Positions 1 through 7,348 of a DNA stretch of 16,686 nucleotides are shown one piece after another. The notes under the pieces were generated by a model. It ran no database searches. It was given only the letters and a program-made list of their open reading frames with translations, and was not told the DNA's origin. A program made the position numbers and the translations under genes. The stretch comes from Hyphomicrobiaceae bacterium (GTDB lineage: Bacteria > Pseudomonadota > Alphaproteobacteria > Rhizobiales > Hyphomicrobiaceae). Each line of letters begins with the position of its first letter. Positions within the stretch are counted from its first letter, which is position 1. The stretch covers positions 1-16,686 of the forward strand of contig JAFMSC010000040.1 in NCBI GenBank assembly GCA_017353825.1. The letters are read 5' to 3'.

Positions 1-350
1 TCTGCACAGCAAGCATCCCGCCTGGAAGCCACCCCGCCGCCCGCCAAAGACCATGGAAGTATGAGTCGTCGAAGGACATTGTGCAACCTCGGCTGGGCGG
101 TCCGTCGGCATGCCTAGGGTAGCCGGGCTGTGTAACACGCTGCTGACGGCCGATAGCGGACCTCAGCTGATATGGCCCATCTTGCCGGGAGCCGTCCTCG
201 GTGGACATGGGGCACGTTGCTTGAATTGACCAGGCGAAAGGTGTCCCATCGAGGCTACGATTCGAGCGACAGACGATCGTTGCCGCAGAGAACCTCGCAG
301 GGCGCGTCCGGTGCCGATCGGTACGCCCGGAATTGTTGAGGGGGAACCCC
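1..350. other. Left-edge region without a confident gene
   Basis: No convincing complete gene lies here. One plus-strand frame is open from the window edge to a TGA at about 62-64 and could be the last 20 codons of a gene that begins outside, but this is too short to judge. An 8-bp palindrome (ACGATCGT, 273-280) is seen but is not significant alone. The stretch presumably holds the promoter of the thermonuclease-fold gene starting at 351. I could not identify convincing -35/-10 elements. Confidence 0.4.
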
Positions 351-1553
351 ATGTTCACTTCGCGCGATAAGTCCGACGGCTTCGAATGGCACAAATACAT
401 CCGCACCACCATCAAGGTGCGGCGCGATGCGCGGCGACAGCGGGTGATCGATGCCCGGCGCGCCGCTGGGCATCAGATAAAGGCAGCGGGCGCGGCACTG
501 CTGGCCGGCTCGCGTGCAGCTGGAGGCGCGATAGATGAGGGCGCGCGCGCGGGCGTGGGCGCCCTAGGCCTTGTCCTGCAGGCCGGCTGGGCCCTCTTCC
601 TACACCTGACCAGAGCGATCGTGCATCTCATCGCCGTTTGGGTCGCGCGGCCCCTCATCGGCGTTCCCCTGGGGCTCTTCGGTGCCATCTTCGTCGGAGT
701 CAGCATCGGCCGCTGGCGCAGTCTGGGCCCTGATCGAGAGGCTGTGATGACGCTTGTTATCGGCGTCGTGCTGATGGCGAGCCTGGTGCCGGTGGTCGGG
801 CGCGTGGTCGCCTGGCGTCCACCTATGCTGCCCCCGCGCATGACGCCGATGCTGGCCGGGCTGGCGCTGCTGGTGGCTGGGGCGGCCTGGCTCAGCAATG
901 AAGGCGGGCTCGGCAGGCTTGCCGTCGTCGGCAAGCTGCCATTGATCGGGGGCAGGTCGCTCCACGGCTACGCCTATGCCGACGGCGCGAACACCCTGCG
1001 CATCGGCGGCACCACGCTGCGGCTCACGGGTATCGATACCCCCGAGGTCGAGCAGCGCTGCGGCAGGCCGGGCTGGTCGTGGCGCTGCGGTAGGGCGGCC
1101 GAGATGGCGCTCTCCAAACTCGTCAAAGGGCGGCGCGTGAGCTGTGCGCTGAGCGGCAGCGACGATGCCGGCCACGCGTTTGGCCGCTGCTCGGTGGGCC
1201 AGATGGACGTGGGCGCCGAACTGGTGCGCCAAGGTCATGTGTTCGCCGAGGGCGGCATCCTCGCCCGCTACGCCGCGGAGGAGCGCGAGGCGCGCGCCGC
1301 CAAGGCGGGCATGTGGGGTGGCGATGTGGAGCGGCCGGCCGAGTATCGCGCCAAGCTATGGGAGGGGGCCAAGCGCCGGGCACCCAAGGGCTGTCCCATC
1401 AAGGGCCAGATGACCGAATCGGCGCGCATCTATGTGCTGCCCTGGTCGCCCGACTACGAGCGCGTGCGGGTGCACAGGACACGCGGCGAGCGCTGGTTCT
1501 GCTCCGAAGCGGAGGCCCTCGCAGCCGGCTTCAGGGCCGCGCGGCGCGGGTGA
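351..1553 (+). CDS. Membrane-anchored thermonuclease (SNase-fold) family protein
   Basis: A 400-residue protein with an N-terminal membrane region and a C-terminal staphylococcal-nuclease-like domain. The first 60 residues are basic and Ala-rich. Hydrophobic segments follow at about 72-98, 101-120, 133-150 and 167-183. The SNase domain spans about 203-322. LRLTGIDTPE (223-232) carries the equivalents of catalytic Arg, Asp, Thr and Glu (R224, D229, T230, E232), and FGRC supplies the second Arg (R279), so the active-site set looks complete. The tail (about 348-393) has the Cys-containing CPIKG...IYVLPW...GERWFCSEAEA pattern that often follows SNase domains in proteobacterial proteins. I chose the ATG at 351 because GAGGGGG (338-344) precedes it; an in-frame TTG at 333 would add six residues. 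Family members hydrolyse nucleic acid phosphodiesters. The natural substrate and the side of the membrane are not shown. Typical exported SNases have one signal segment, so several membrane segments is unusual. Confidence 0.85.
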   Translation: MFTSRDKSDGFEWHKYIRTTIKVRRDARRQRVIDARRAAGHQIKAAGAALLAGSRAAGGAIDEGARAGVGALGLVLQAGWALFLHLTRAIVHLIAVWVARPLIGVPLGLFGAIFVGVSIGRWRSLGPDREAVMTLVIGVVLMASLVPVVGRVVAWRPPMLPPRMTPMLAGLALLVAGAAWLSNEGGLGRLAVVGKLPLIGGRSLHGYAYADGANTLRIGGTTLRLTGIDTPEVEQRCGRPGWSWRCGRAAEMALSKLVKGRRVSCALSGSDDAGHAFGRCSVGQMDVGAELVRQGHVFAEGGILARYAAEEREARAAKAGMWGGDVERPAEYRAKLWEGAKRRAPKGCPIKGQMTESARIYVLPWSPDYERVRVHRTRGERWFCSEAEALAAGFRAARRG

Positions 1554-1555
1554 AG

Positions 1556-1593
1556 GACCATTGGGCAATGGTCGGCGTCCGCTCAAAACGCCG
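1556..1593. terminator. Two adjacent hairpins between convergent genes
   Basis: A perfect 7-bp stem GACCATT/AATGGTC with loop GGGC (1556-1573) begins two bases after the nuclease stop codon. It abuts a 6-bp stem CGGCGT/ACGCCG with a 9-nt loop (1573-1593). They sit in the 70-bp gap between two genes that end towards each other, the usual place for a bidirectional terminator. There is no T-tract on either side, so intrinsic termination is uncertain. Transcript-end stabilisation is an alternative. Confidence 0.5.
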
Positions 1594-1623
1594 AACGCCC
1601 GCCACCCGGCACCGGCTGGATGG

Positions 1624-3981
1624 TTATCCGCGCCCGCCCAAGCGGTTGGAGAACGGGCCCCAGATATCGGAGAAATCATCGGTCCACGCCCGCAGACCGC
1701 CGTCATCCAGGTCGCTCACGCCTTGCAGGGAGCGGTAGGACTGCAACGCCGCTTCGCTCCTGGCGAAGATCACGTTCGAGGAGATCGACTGACCATAGCC
1801 GCCGCTCGCGTTGTGGTCGGTCACGGCGATGGCTGCCGCGCTGCCCTCGGGCAACTCCTTGAGAATCGCTCCCAGCACCGAGTTCAGGTCGAGGTAGCGG
1901 TTGGAGGTGTGGAACAGCACCACCCCTTCCGGCTTCAGCTTCGAGAGGAACATCTCCACCGCCTCCTTGGTCAGCATGTGCACCGGGATCGCGTCCGAGG
2001 AGTACGCATCGACGATGAACAGGTCGAAGCTGGATTCGGGTTCCTTAGCGACCGTCAGGCGCGCATCGCCAATGGCGATGTTGATGTCCGGCTGACATTT
2101 GGTGATGAAACTGAAGTTCTTCGGGTTCTTGGAGATCGCGATGACCGTGGGATCGATCTCGAAGAACTTCCAGGTCTCGCCCTCGCGCTTGTGGCAGGAG
2201 CTGGAGCCGGTGCCAAGCCCGACGATGCCGTAGCGACCCTTTTGCCCTTGGCTGGCGAGAATCTCGCGCCGCTTGGCGATGGTTTGGGCGATCGGGCTGC
2301 CTGGGTAGTAGTAGGTGGTGGGCACGGTGTCGTCCACCGGCTTGCCGTCCTCGTCGAAGAAGCGCTGCGAGCCGTGCAGCGTGGTGCCGTGCATCAGCAC
2401 GTGGAAGGTGCCGGCTTGGTCGGGAGCCTCCTGCACACGGTAGACGCCGAAGAAGCTGCGCTGCGCCGGCCGCTCCGGATCGCTCTGGTGCACGTTGGAC
2501 GGCAGCCAGATCAGCGCCACGCACATCAGCAGCGCGATCAGCACTTGGCGTGTCGCGTGGTTCACGGCCGCGAGCAAGAGGCAGGCGAGCGGGATGATCA
2601 CGACCGACGCGCGGCCCCACTGGGGCGAGACGTTGAGCCAGTTGTAAGCGAAGTCGGGCAGCTCCCTGATTGCCAATAGCCCTGCCGCAGCGATCAGCCA
2701 CAGCATGATCAGCTCGTCCTTGAGCTTCTCCCTGTCGGAAGGCATCCTGAACGCAGCCGGCCGGCACGCCATAGAGAGGGCGAGGAGTAGCGGGTACTCG
2801 TAGATCTCGCTGAACAGTTTGGGCGCCACCAGCGCCGTGAACATGCCGCCCAGCGCCCCGCCGAGCGACATCAGAAGATAGAACTCGGTGAGGTACGCCG
2901 GCGCCGGCCGCGCCTCGTAAAGGGTGCGGTGCGCCAGCATCGCCGTCGTGAAGAACACGGCCAGGCCGGTGAGGCTCGTCACCATCCAGGGATTGTTCCT
3001 GGCCTGCGATAGGGCGAACAGCACCACCGCCAGCGCGATCAGGTGCAGAAACAGCAGGGCCTCGCGGGAGATCAGCGGCTCGTCGCGGAACACCAGCACG
3101 AAGGTGAGCAGGTAAAACGCCAGCGGGATCACCCACAGCAGCGGGGCGGAAGCCACATCAGTCGTGGTCTGCACGGTGAAGGCTGTCACCAATGCCGCGG
3201 GAACGAACGCCAACCCGATCCAAGTCAGCCGGTTGATCCAGGTCGGCCGCGCCGCCGTTGCCACCGTCTCGCTGGCCGGCGTGGCCGCCGTCTCAGGCAC
3301 GCCGCTCGCCTGCGCTGCCCGCATCAGGAAGAACGACGAGCCGATAGCCAGGACCAGCAGCACGTAGGTGTAGGCCCACAGGTATTTGAGTTCGCTGAGG
3401 CCGAAGGTCGGCTCCAGAAAGAAAGGATAGCCCAAGAGGGCGATCAGGCTGCCAAGGTTGCTGGCGGCATACATGAAGTAGGGGTCGCGCGCATCGGGAT
3501 GGCCGCTGCGGGCGAACCAGGCCTGCAGCAGCGGGGCGTTGGCCGAGACCGCCACGAAGGGCAGCCCGATGGAGGCCGCGAACATGCCGAGCTGCCACAG
3601 GTAGGGCTCGCCCGGAGGCGGCTCGCCCACCCAGGTCGCAATCCCGATGGGCAGGCAGATGAAGGCCAGCGCGCACACGGCGAGGTGGATGATGCCCGTC
3701 AGGTGCGCTGGCGCCTTGTTGATCAACAGGTGGGCGTAGAGGTAGCCGACCAGCAGTGCGGCCTGGAAGAAGAACACCGACACCGACCACACGGACGGCG
3801 ATCCGCCCAGCACCGGCAGCGCCATCTTGGCAAACATCGGCTGGATCGCGAACAGCAGCAGCGCGGACAGGAACGTGGTGGCGGTAAAGGTCCACATCAT
3901 CGCCGGCGCGTTCCTGGCGAGATCAACCAGGATTGCAGGCAGGGTGCCGCCGGCGCTCTTGCCGATGCTGTTGTCGGTCAT
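1624..3981 (-). CDS. Fused membrane transporter-like / spermidine-synthase-like protein
   Basis: A 785-residue protein. The N-terminal two thirds are membrane segments: the first is at about 29-50, with the family signature FLSALLLFAIQPMFAK and GGSPSVW (59-65), and further segments run to about 493. The C-terminal part (about 505-785) is a spermidine-synthase-like Rossmann methyltransferase fold: GLGTGS (588-593, the nucleotide-binding glycine loop), FFEIDP (606-611), GDAR (638-641), VDAYSSDAIP (657-666) and WTDDFSDIW near the end. This is the architecture known as fused MFS/spermidine synthase. Aminopropyl transfer has not been proven for most such fusions, so the reaction is uncertain. The ATG at 3981 is preceded on its strand by AGGGAAGG at good spacing; an in-frame start at 4161 would add 60 low-complexity residues without membrane character. 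The gene is 441 bp downstream of the DUF457 gene on the same strand, so an operon is doubtful. Confidence 0.88.
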   Translation of the reverse strand: MTDNSIGKSAGGTLPAILVDLARNAPAMMWTFTATTFLSALLLFAIQPMFAKMALPVLGGSPSVWSVSVFFFQAALLVGYLYAHLLINKAPAHLTGIIHLAVCALAFICLPIGIATWVGEPPPGEPYLWQLGMFAASIGLPFVAVSANAPLLQAWFARSGHPDARDPYFMYAASNLGSLIALLGYPFFLEPTFGLSELKYLWAYTYVLLVLAIGSSFFLMRAAQASGVPETAATPASETVATAARPTWINRLTWIGLAFVPAALVTAFTVQTTTDVASAPLLWVIPLAFYLLTFVLVFRDEPLISREALLFLHLIALAVVLFALSQARNNPWMVTSLTGLAVFFTTAMLAHRTLYEARPAPAYLTEFYLLMSLGGALGGMFTALVAPKLFSEIYEYPLLLALSMACRPAAFRMPSDREKLKDELIMLWLIAAAGLLAIRELPDFAYNWLNVSPQWGRASVVIIPLACLLLAAVNHATRQVLIALLMCVALIWLPSNVHQSDPERPAQRSFFGVYRVQEAPDQAGTFHVLMHGTTLHGSQRFFDEDGKPVDDTVPTTYYYPGSPIAQTIAKRREILASQGQKGRYGIVGLGTGSSSCHKREGETWKFFEIDPTVIAISKNPKNFSFITKCQPDINIAIGDARLTVAKEPESSFDLFIVDAYSSDAIPVHMLTKEAVEMFLSKLKPEGVVLFHTSNRYLDLNSVLGAILKELPEGSAAAIAVTDHNASGGYGQSISSNVIFARSEAALQSYRSLQGVSDLDDGGLRAWTDDFSDIWGPFSNRLGGRG

Positions 3982-4053
3982 CCTTTCAACCTTCCCTTGA
4001 TGAGAACGGGCGCTCCGCTCCCGGCTGGCTGCGGCGTGGCTCTGGAACGCCCG

Positions 4054-4077
4054 GTAACGGCAGACGTAACGGCTGAC
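4054..4077. repeat. 12-bp direct tandem repeat (two copies)
   Basis: GTAACGGCAGAC followed immediately by GTAACGGCTGAC, 11 of 12 positions identical. It lies about 73 bp upstream of the start codon of the minus-strand fused transporter/spermidine-synthase-like gene. It is either a pair of binding half-sites or chance duplication. Confidence 0.6.
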
Positions 4078-4104
4078 GGTCGGTGTTGCGACAATCTCCG
4101 GGCG

Positions 4105-4134
4105 AAGTCTGGCCGAGTCTGGCCAAGTCTGGAC
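4105..4134. repeat. 10-bp tandem repeat, three copies
   Basis: AAGTCTGGCC, GAGTCTGGCC and AAGTCTGGAC run head to tail at 10-bp spacing, about one helical turn, so the same base pattern would face the same side of the DNA. It lies 124-153 bp upstream of the fused transporter gene start. The role is unknown. Confidence 0.6.
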
Positions 4135-4422
4135 ACCGCGACCTGGCCGTCCATATGGCACCGGACTCTGTGGGCTTTGGGTGCCGGCAGTCTACAAGGC
4201 CTACGGTGCCGTAAGGCTTTGCGCAGGATTATCGGTGGACAGCGCGCCCCCCCGACCTTCTCCAACGGCTTGGCTTCTAAGAGCAAAGCGCACGCGCCGT
4301 CAAGCTGTGGAGAGAGCGCGCTGGGGTTCACAGCGGCGGGCTGACGAGAGCTCGATAGCTGGCCCTACCTCCCTGGCAGACGGCACAAGGGGCGGCAAAG
4401 AGACCTCAGCCCAACCCGACAG

Positions 4423-5244
4423 CTACGGCTGCGTGCCGGCCGGGGCGGACAGAACTGAGCCGGTGGCGATGGGGTCGGCGCCAGCTGGGATGTTGGGCCT
4501 GGAGGCAAAGGAGCCGTCGAGCAGCCACGCCATGCCGCTGAACCACTTGTGCTGCGGCAGCAACCGCTGGTTGAGGCCGACCCACAGCGATCGAGAGGTG
4601 ATATTGTCGAGGAAGATCCGCGCTGGCGGCGTCCACATGAATACCAGTGCCACCGCGACGGCCATCAGGGCGGAATGGCCGAGGTGGCGGTGGTCGAACA
4701 GCTTCAGGGCCGTGCCAAACGATGCCTTGACGCGGGTGTCCATCACGTCGACCGAGTAGATCTCATCGAGGATCAGGTGCGTGAGATAGCCAGCACCCAT
4801 GAAGGCGGCCCCCAGCCAGGCCACGGCCGGGTCGCGGCCCAAGAGCTTGGAGAACACGCAGGCCGTGATGAGCGAGCAGAACACCAGGGCCAACAGCGAG
4901 TGCCAGATGCCGCGATGATAGCTGAACCGGAAGAACAACTCCTTTCCCACGTAGCGCACCAGCACCAGCGTACCGAGCCACAGGATCAGCATTTCGGCGA
5001 TGGAATATTTGCGGTCCAAGCCAAACAGCACGGCAAACGAGAAGAAGATGGCGAGGCCGGAGAACATGGCGCGGGCCGGCCGCGACTCTTCGAGGTCGAT
5101 GTCGGGCAGAACCGACCCCAGCACGCCCGCCAGGGTCACCGCCACGATGTTCTGGGGCGCCACCATATCGGCGGCGACCGTGACTGTGGCAAACGCCCCG
5201 CTCACCACGGTGCCCACGGCGATATGGGTTGGAAAGTTGGCCAT
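4423..5244 (-). CDS. YdjM/DUF457-type membrane-bound metal-dependent hydrolase
   Basis: A 273-residue integral membrane protein. Family residues for metal binding are in place: H7 in NFPTHIAVG, LPDIDLEES with D48 and D50, HRGIWHSL with H110 and H115, and GYLTHLILDEI with H156 and D160. This is the pattern of the LexA-regulated inner-membrane hydrolase family (YdjM, DUF457). Hydrophobic segments are at about 12-27, 34-47, 61-76, 84-98, 115-134, 140-158 and 190-205. The tail after about 210 is not clearly part of the family core. The ATG at 5244 is chosen because GGGGAGA precedes it at about 9 nt; an upstream in-frame ATG at 5439 would add 65 residues that run into the divergent gene. No SOS box is evident in front of it. 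Metal-dependent hydrolysis is inferred for the family and the substrate is unknown. It is divergent from the cation transporter gene. Confidence 0.85.
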   Translation of the reverse strand: MANFPTHIAVGTVVSGAFATVTVAADMVAPQNIVAVTLAGVLGSVLPDIDLEESRPARAMFSGLAIFFSFAVLFGLDRKYSIAEMLILWLGTLVLVRYVGKELFFRFSYHRGIWHSLLALVFCSLITACVFSKLLGRDPAVAWLGAAFMGAGYLTHLILDEIYSVDVMDTRVKASFGTALKLFDHRHLGHSALMAVAVALVFMWTPPARIFLDNITSRSLWVGLNQRLLPQHKWFSGMAWLLDGSFASRPNIPAGADPIATGSVLSAPAGTQP

Positions 5245-5289
5245 GCTGTGAGGTCTCCCCGCTCCAAGAGCGCAACGGGCTGCGCAAGA

Positions 5290-5310
5290 GGCCAAGCTTG
5301 GCCGGCCAAG
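5290..5310. promoter_or_regulatory. Overlapping palindromes in a divergent promoter region
   Basis: GGCCAAGCTTGGCC (5290-5303) and CTTGGCCGGCCAAG (5297-5310) are both perfect 14-bp palindromes sharing their middle seven bases. The heptamer GGCCAAG therefore appears three times in alternating orientation. The site lies in the 179-bp gap between divergent genes (starts at 5244 and 5424), a natural place for an operator serving both. The regulator is unknown. Confidence 0.5.
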
Positions 5311-5423
5311 CCAGGACTTAGCCTGACCAGATTCGTGGGTGCGCCGATAGAGCAGGTATGTGGAAAAGTTCCCCGAGCTGCGTCTTGTCTGGCGCGCGGC
5401 CTGCGGCAGCGGGGAGGCGGGGC

Positions 5424-6335
5424 ATGACAGGCGGGACACGCCCGACCGGGGAGAAGCTGCGGCTCGCGGCCATCGCTTCGATTTGGGTGGCGACGGCTGT
5501 GCTCGGGCTCAAACTCGCCGCCTACTGGCAGACGGGCAGCGCCGCGCTCTACTCGGATGCGCTGGAGAGCATCGTCAACCTGGTGACGGCATTGGTTGCG
5601 CTCTACGCCATCCACATCGCGCACCAGCCCGCCGACCGGCGCCACCAGTTCGGCCACCACAAGGCCGAGTACTTCTCCTCGGTGCTCGAAGGCGTGCTGA
5701 TCGTAGTGGCCGCCCTTCTGATCCTGCACGAGGCCTACGACGCGCTCAGGAGCGCACGCACCTTAACTCACCTCGCCGCGGGTCTGGGGCTCAATGCCGC
5801 GGCCACGCTCCTCAACGCGGGCTGGTGCGCATTCCTGATCAGCTGGGGCCGCCGGCAGCGCTCGCCGGCGCTGGTCGCGGACGGCTGGCACCTGCTCACG
5901 GACGTGGCCACCTCCGTGGGCGTGCTGGCGGGACTTGGGCTTGCGGTGCTCACCGGCTGGCACATCCTCGACCCCCTGCTGGCCGCGTTCGTGGCCCTCA
6001 ACATCGTGTGGGCGGGCTGGCGGCTCGTGCGCGAGTCGGTGGGCGGGCTGATGGACGAGGCGGTCGCGGGGGAGGTTGCCTACCGCATCCGCCAGGTGAT
6101 CGCCGCCAACGCCGAGGGCGCCATCGAGGCCCACGACGTGCGCACACGCAGGGCCGGGCACGTGACGTTCATCGAATTCCACTTGGTCGTGCCTGGTGCC
6201 ATGACGGTCGCCGCCTCCCACGCCATTTGTGACCGGCTGGAGGCGGCGCTCGCCGAGGCCGTGCCCGGCGGCCAGGTGTTAATCCACGTGGAGCCCGAGA
6301 AGGAGGCCAAACGGCGCGTGCACCCCGCCCTATAG
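5424..6335 (+). CDS. Cation diffusion facilitator (CDF) family metal transporter
   Basis: A 303-residue inner-membrane divalent-cation/proton antiporter of the CDF family. Membrane segments are at about 12-33, 38-62, 83-102, 117-139, 155-176 and 180-200. A cytoplasmic domain follows from about 207. TM2 has YSDALESIVN with D45 and E49, and TM5 has ADGWHLLTD with H156 and D160, the positions forming the transport site in YiiP. HQFGHHKAEYF (74-84) is the conserved inter-helix motif. The cytoplasmic domain has H237, H253 and H288 where regulatory zinc-binding histidines usually lie. E49 replaces the commoner Asp, so metal preference (Zn, Fe, Mn or other) cannot be assigned. I chose the ATG at 5424 because GGGGAGG ends 6 nt before it; an in-frame start at 5358 would add 22 residues lacking this site. 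Divergent from the DUF457 gene. Confidence 0.9.
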   Translation: MTGGTRPTGEKLRLAAIASIWVATAVLGLKLAAYWQTGSAALYSDALESIVNLVTALVALYAIHIAHQPADRRHQFGHHKAEYFSSVLEGVLIVVAALLILHEAYDALRSARTLTHLAAGLGLNAAATLLNAGWCAFLISWGRRQRSPALVADGWHLLTDVATSVGVLAGLGLAVLTGWHILDPLLAAFVALNIVWAGWRLVRESVGGLMDEAVAGEVAYRIRQVIAANAEGAIEAHDVRTRRAGHVTFIEFHLVVPGAMTVAASHAICDRLEAALAEAVPGGQVLIHVEPEKEAKRRVHPAL

Positions 6336-6340
6336 GAACT

Positions 6341-6384
6341 TTTCGAAATGCGAAATATGCGTTCGTCATTGCAAAATGCGTTTG
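6341..6384. promoter_or_regulatory. Candidate IclR operator sites upstream of the IclR gene
   Basis: TTTCGAAATGCGAAA (6341-6355) is a 15-bp imperfect palindrome with TTTCG/CGAAA arms, the size and form common for IclR-family operators. A related CAAAATGCGTTTG (6372-6384) lies 17 bp further on. ATGCG occurs three times in this AT-richer 50-bp stretch, which stands out from its GC-rich surroundings. A TTGACG (6382-6387) overlaps the second site and could be a -35 box, paired with a poor -10 (TTACCT, 6405-6410). Autoregulation is plausible. Confidence 0.4.
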
Positions 6385-6439
6385 ACGGGACGCGCGTGTG
6401 TCGCTTACCTGCGGCGACGCGGGCCACGGCACGGTGCAC

Positions 6440-7348
6440 ATGCGTGAGTATTCGCAAAACCGCGCGCTAGCGCATGCGGGGGCGGGGGACGGGGTCCAGT
6501 CGCCTCGGCCCGGAGACGCTCCGCAACAGGCCAGCACGGGACCTGGACGGCGGCGCGATAGCGTGCAGTCGGTGGAGCGCGCCCTGGCGCTCGTTGATGT
6601 TCTCGCGCGCTCGGCCGGCAGCCTGCAGCTTACCGAACTCGTGCAACAGGCGCAGCTCAACATCTCAACGGGGCATCACCTGCTGGCGACTTTGGTGAAG
6701 TGGGGCTACGTGGCCCGTTCGCCCGGCCGCCGCTATGCCCTGGGCGCGCGCGGGCTGCATCTGGCACAGGCGTTCCTCAAGCAGGTGGACCTGCCGCGCC
6801 GCGCCCAGCCACACGTGGACCGCATCGGGGAGGAGACGGGCGAGACCGTGCGGCTCGCGGTGCTGCAAAGCGATGCCGTGGTCACGCTGCTCAAGCACGA
6901 GGGCCGGCACGCAGTGCGCGTGGAGGCGGGCGAGGTGGGCTCAGTCGATGCCGCGCACGCCACCGCGCTCGGCAAAGCCATGCTGGCCTGGCTGCCCGAG
7001 CAAGAGATCCGGCGCATCCTGGCCACCCGCGGCATGGCAGCCTTCACGCCTAATACCTTCACCGACGCCGATCTCATGATCGAGGAGCTGCGGCTGGTGC
7101 GCCGGCACGGTCATGCGGTGGACCGCGAGGAGTACCAGCCCGGCGTCACCTGCATCGGCGCGGCGGTGCGAAATCACCTGGGCGCCGTCGTGGGCGCCAT
7201 CAGCGCCTCGGCGCCGAGCTCGCGGGCAAACGAGCAGCACCTGGCTTTGATGCGGGACAGCGTGATGGGCGCGGCTCGGGCGCTGGCGGTGGAGTTTGGC
7301 GAGGAGGGGCCGCAACCCACGCCTGCGGAGAGGGCACATCACGCATGA
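6440..7348 (+). CDS. IclR family transcriptional regulator
   Basis: A 302-residue cytoplasmic regulator. A disordered Gly/Pro/Arg-rich leader (1-40) precedes the winged helix-turn-helix: SVQSVERALALVDVLA (41-56), then LTELVQQAQLNISTGHHLLATLVKWGYVARSPGRRYALG (about 64-102). The IclR effector domain spans about 118-288, with AHATALGKAMLAWLP (172-186) and EEYQPGVTCIGAAV (230-243) as typical motifs. These proteins bind a small ligand, often an aromatic or carboxylic acid, and commonly control adjacent catabolic genes. The start is uncertain: GTG at 6398 would add 14 residues, and neither start has a strong ribosome site. Its stop overlaps the next start as ATGA (7345-7348), so it is probably co-transcribed and translationally coupled with the dehydrogenase. 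The neighbours suggest it regulates the TTT locus. Confidence 0.92.
   Translation: MREYSQNRALAHAGAGDGVQSPRPGDAPQQASTGPGRRRDSVQSVERALALVDVLARSAGSLQLTELVQQAQLNISTGHHLLATLVKWGYVARSPGRRYALGARGLHLAQAFLKQVDLPRRAQPHVDRIGEETGETVRLAVLQSDAVVTLLKHEGRHAVRVEAGEVGSVDAAHATALGKAMLAWLPEQEIRRILATRGMAAFTPNTFTDADLMIEELRLVRRHGHAVDREEYQPGVTCIGAAVRNHLGAVVGAISASAPSSRANEQHLALMRDSVMGAARALAVEFGEEGPQPTPAERAHHA

Larger units (their letters stand above)
3982..4422. other. 441-bp intergenic region with two short tandem repeats
   Basis: No gene is supported here. On the side near the fused transporter gene there are two short repeats. The 12-mer GTAACGGCAGAC is followed directly by GTAACGGCTGAC (4054-4077), and a 10-mer of the form RAGTCTGGMC occurs three times (4105-4134). 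They lie about 70-150 bp upstream of the start codon at 3981, as upstream regulator sites might. The rest (4135-4422) shows no clear promoter, hairpin or RNA gene. The open frames across it are low-complexity, Arg/Ser/Pro-rich shadows. Confidence 0.5.

Noticed and set aside
1432..2679. A 415-codon plus-strand open frame opposite the fused transporter gene
   Set aside because: It is antisense to a well-supported gene and has compositionally biased sequence without recognisable domains.
3978..4331. A 117-codon minus-strand frame in the intergenic region upstream of the fused gene
   Set aside because: It overlaps the start and ribosome site of the fused gene and shows no domain or regular codon use.
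3043..4344. A 433-codon plus-strand open frame covering the 5' half of the fused gene and the intergenic region
   Set aside because: Its Gln/Arg/His-rich low-complexity product is typical of antisense shadows.
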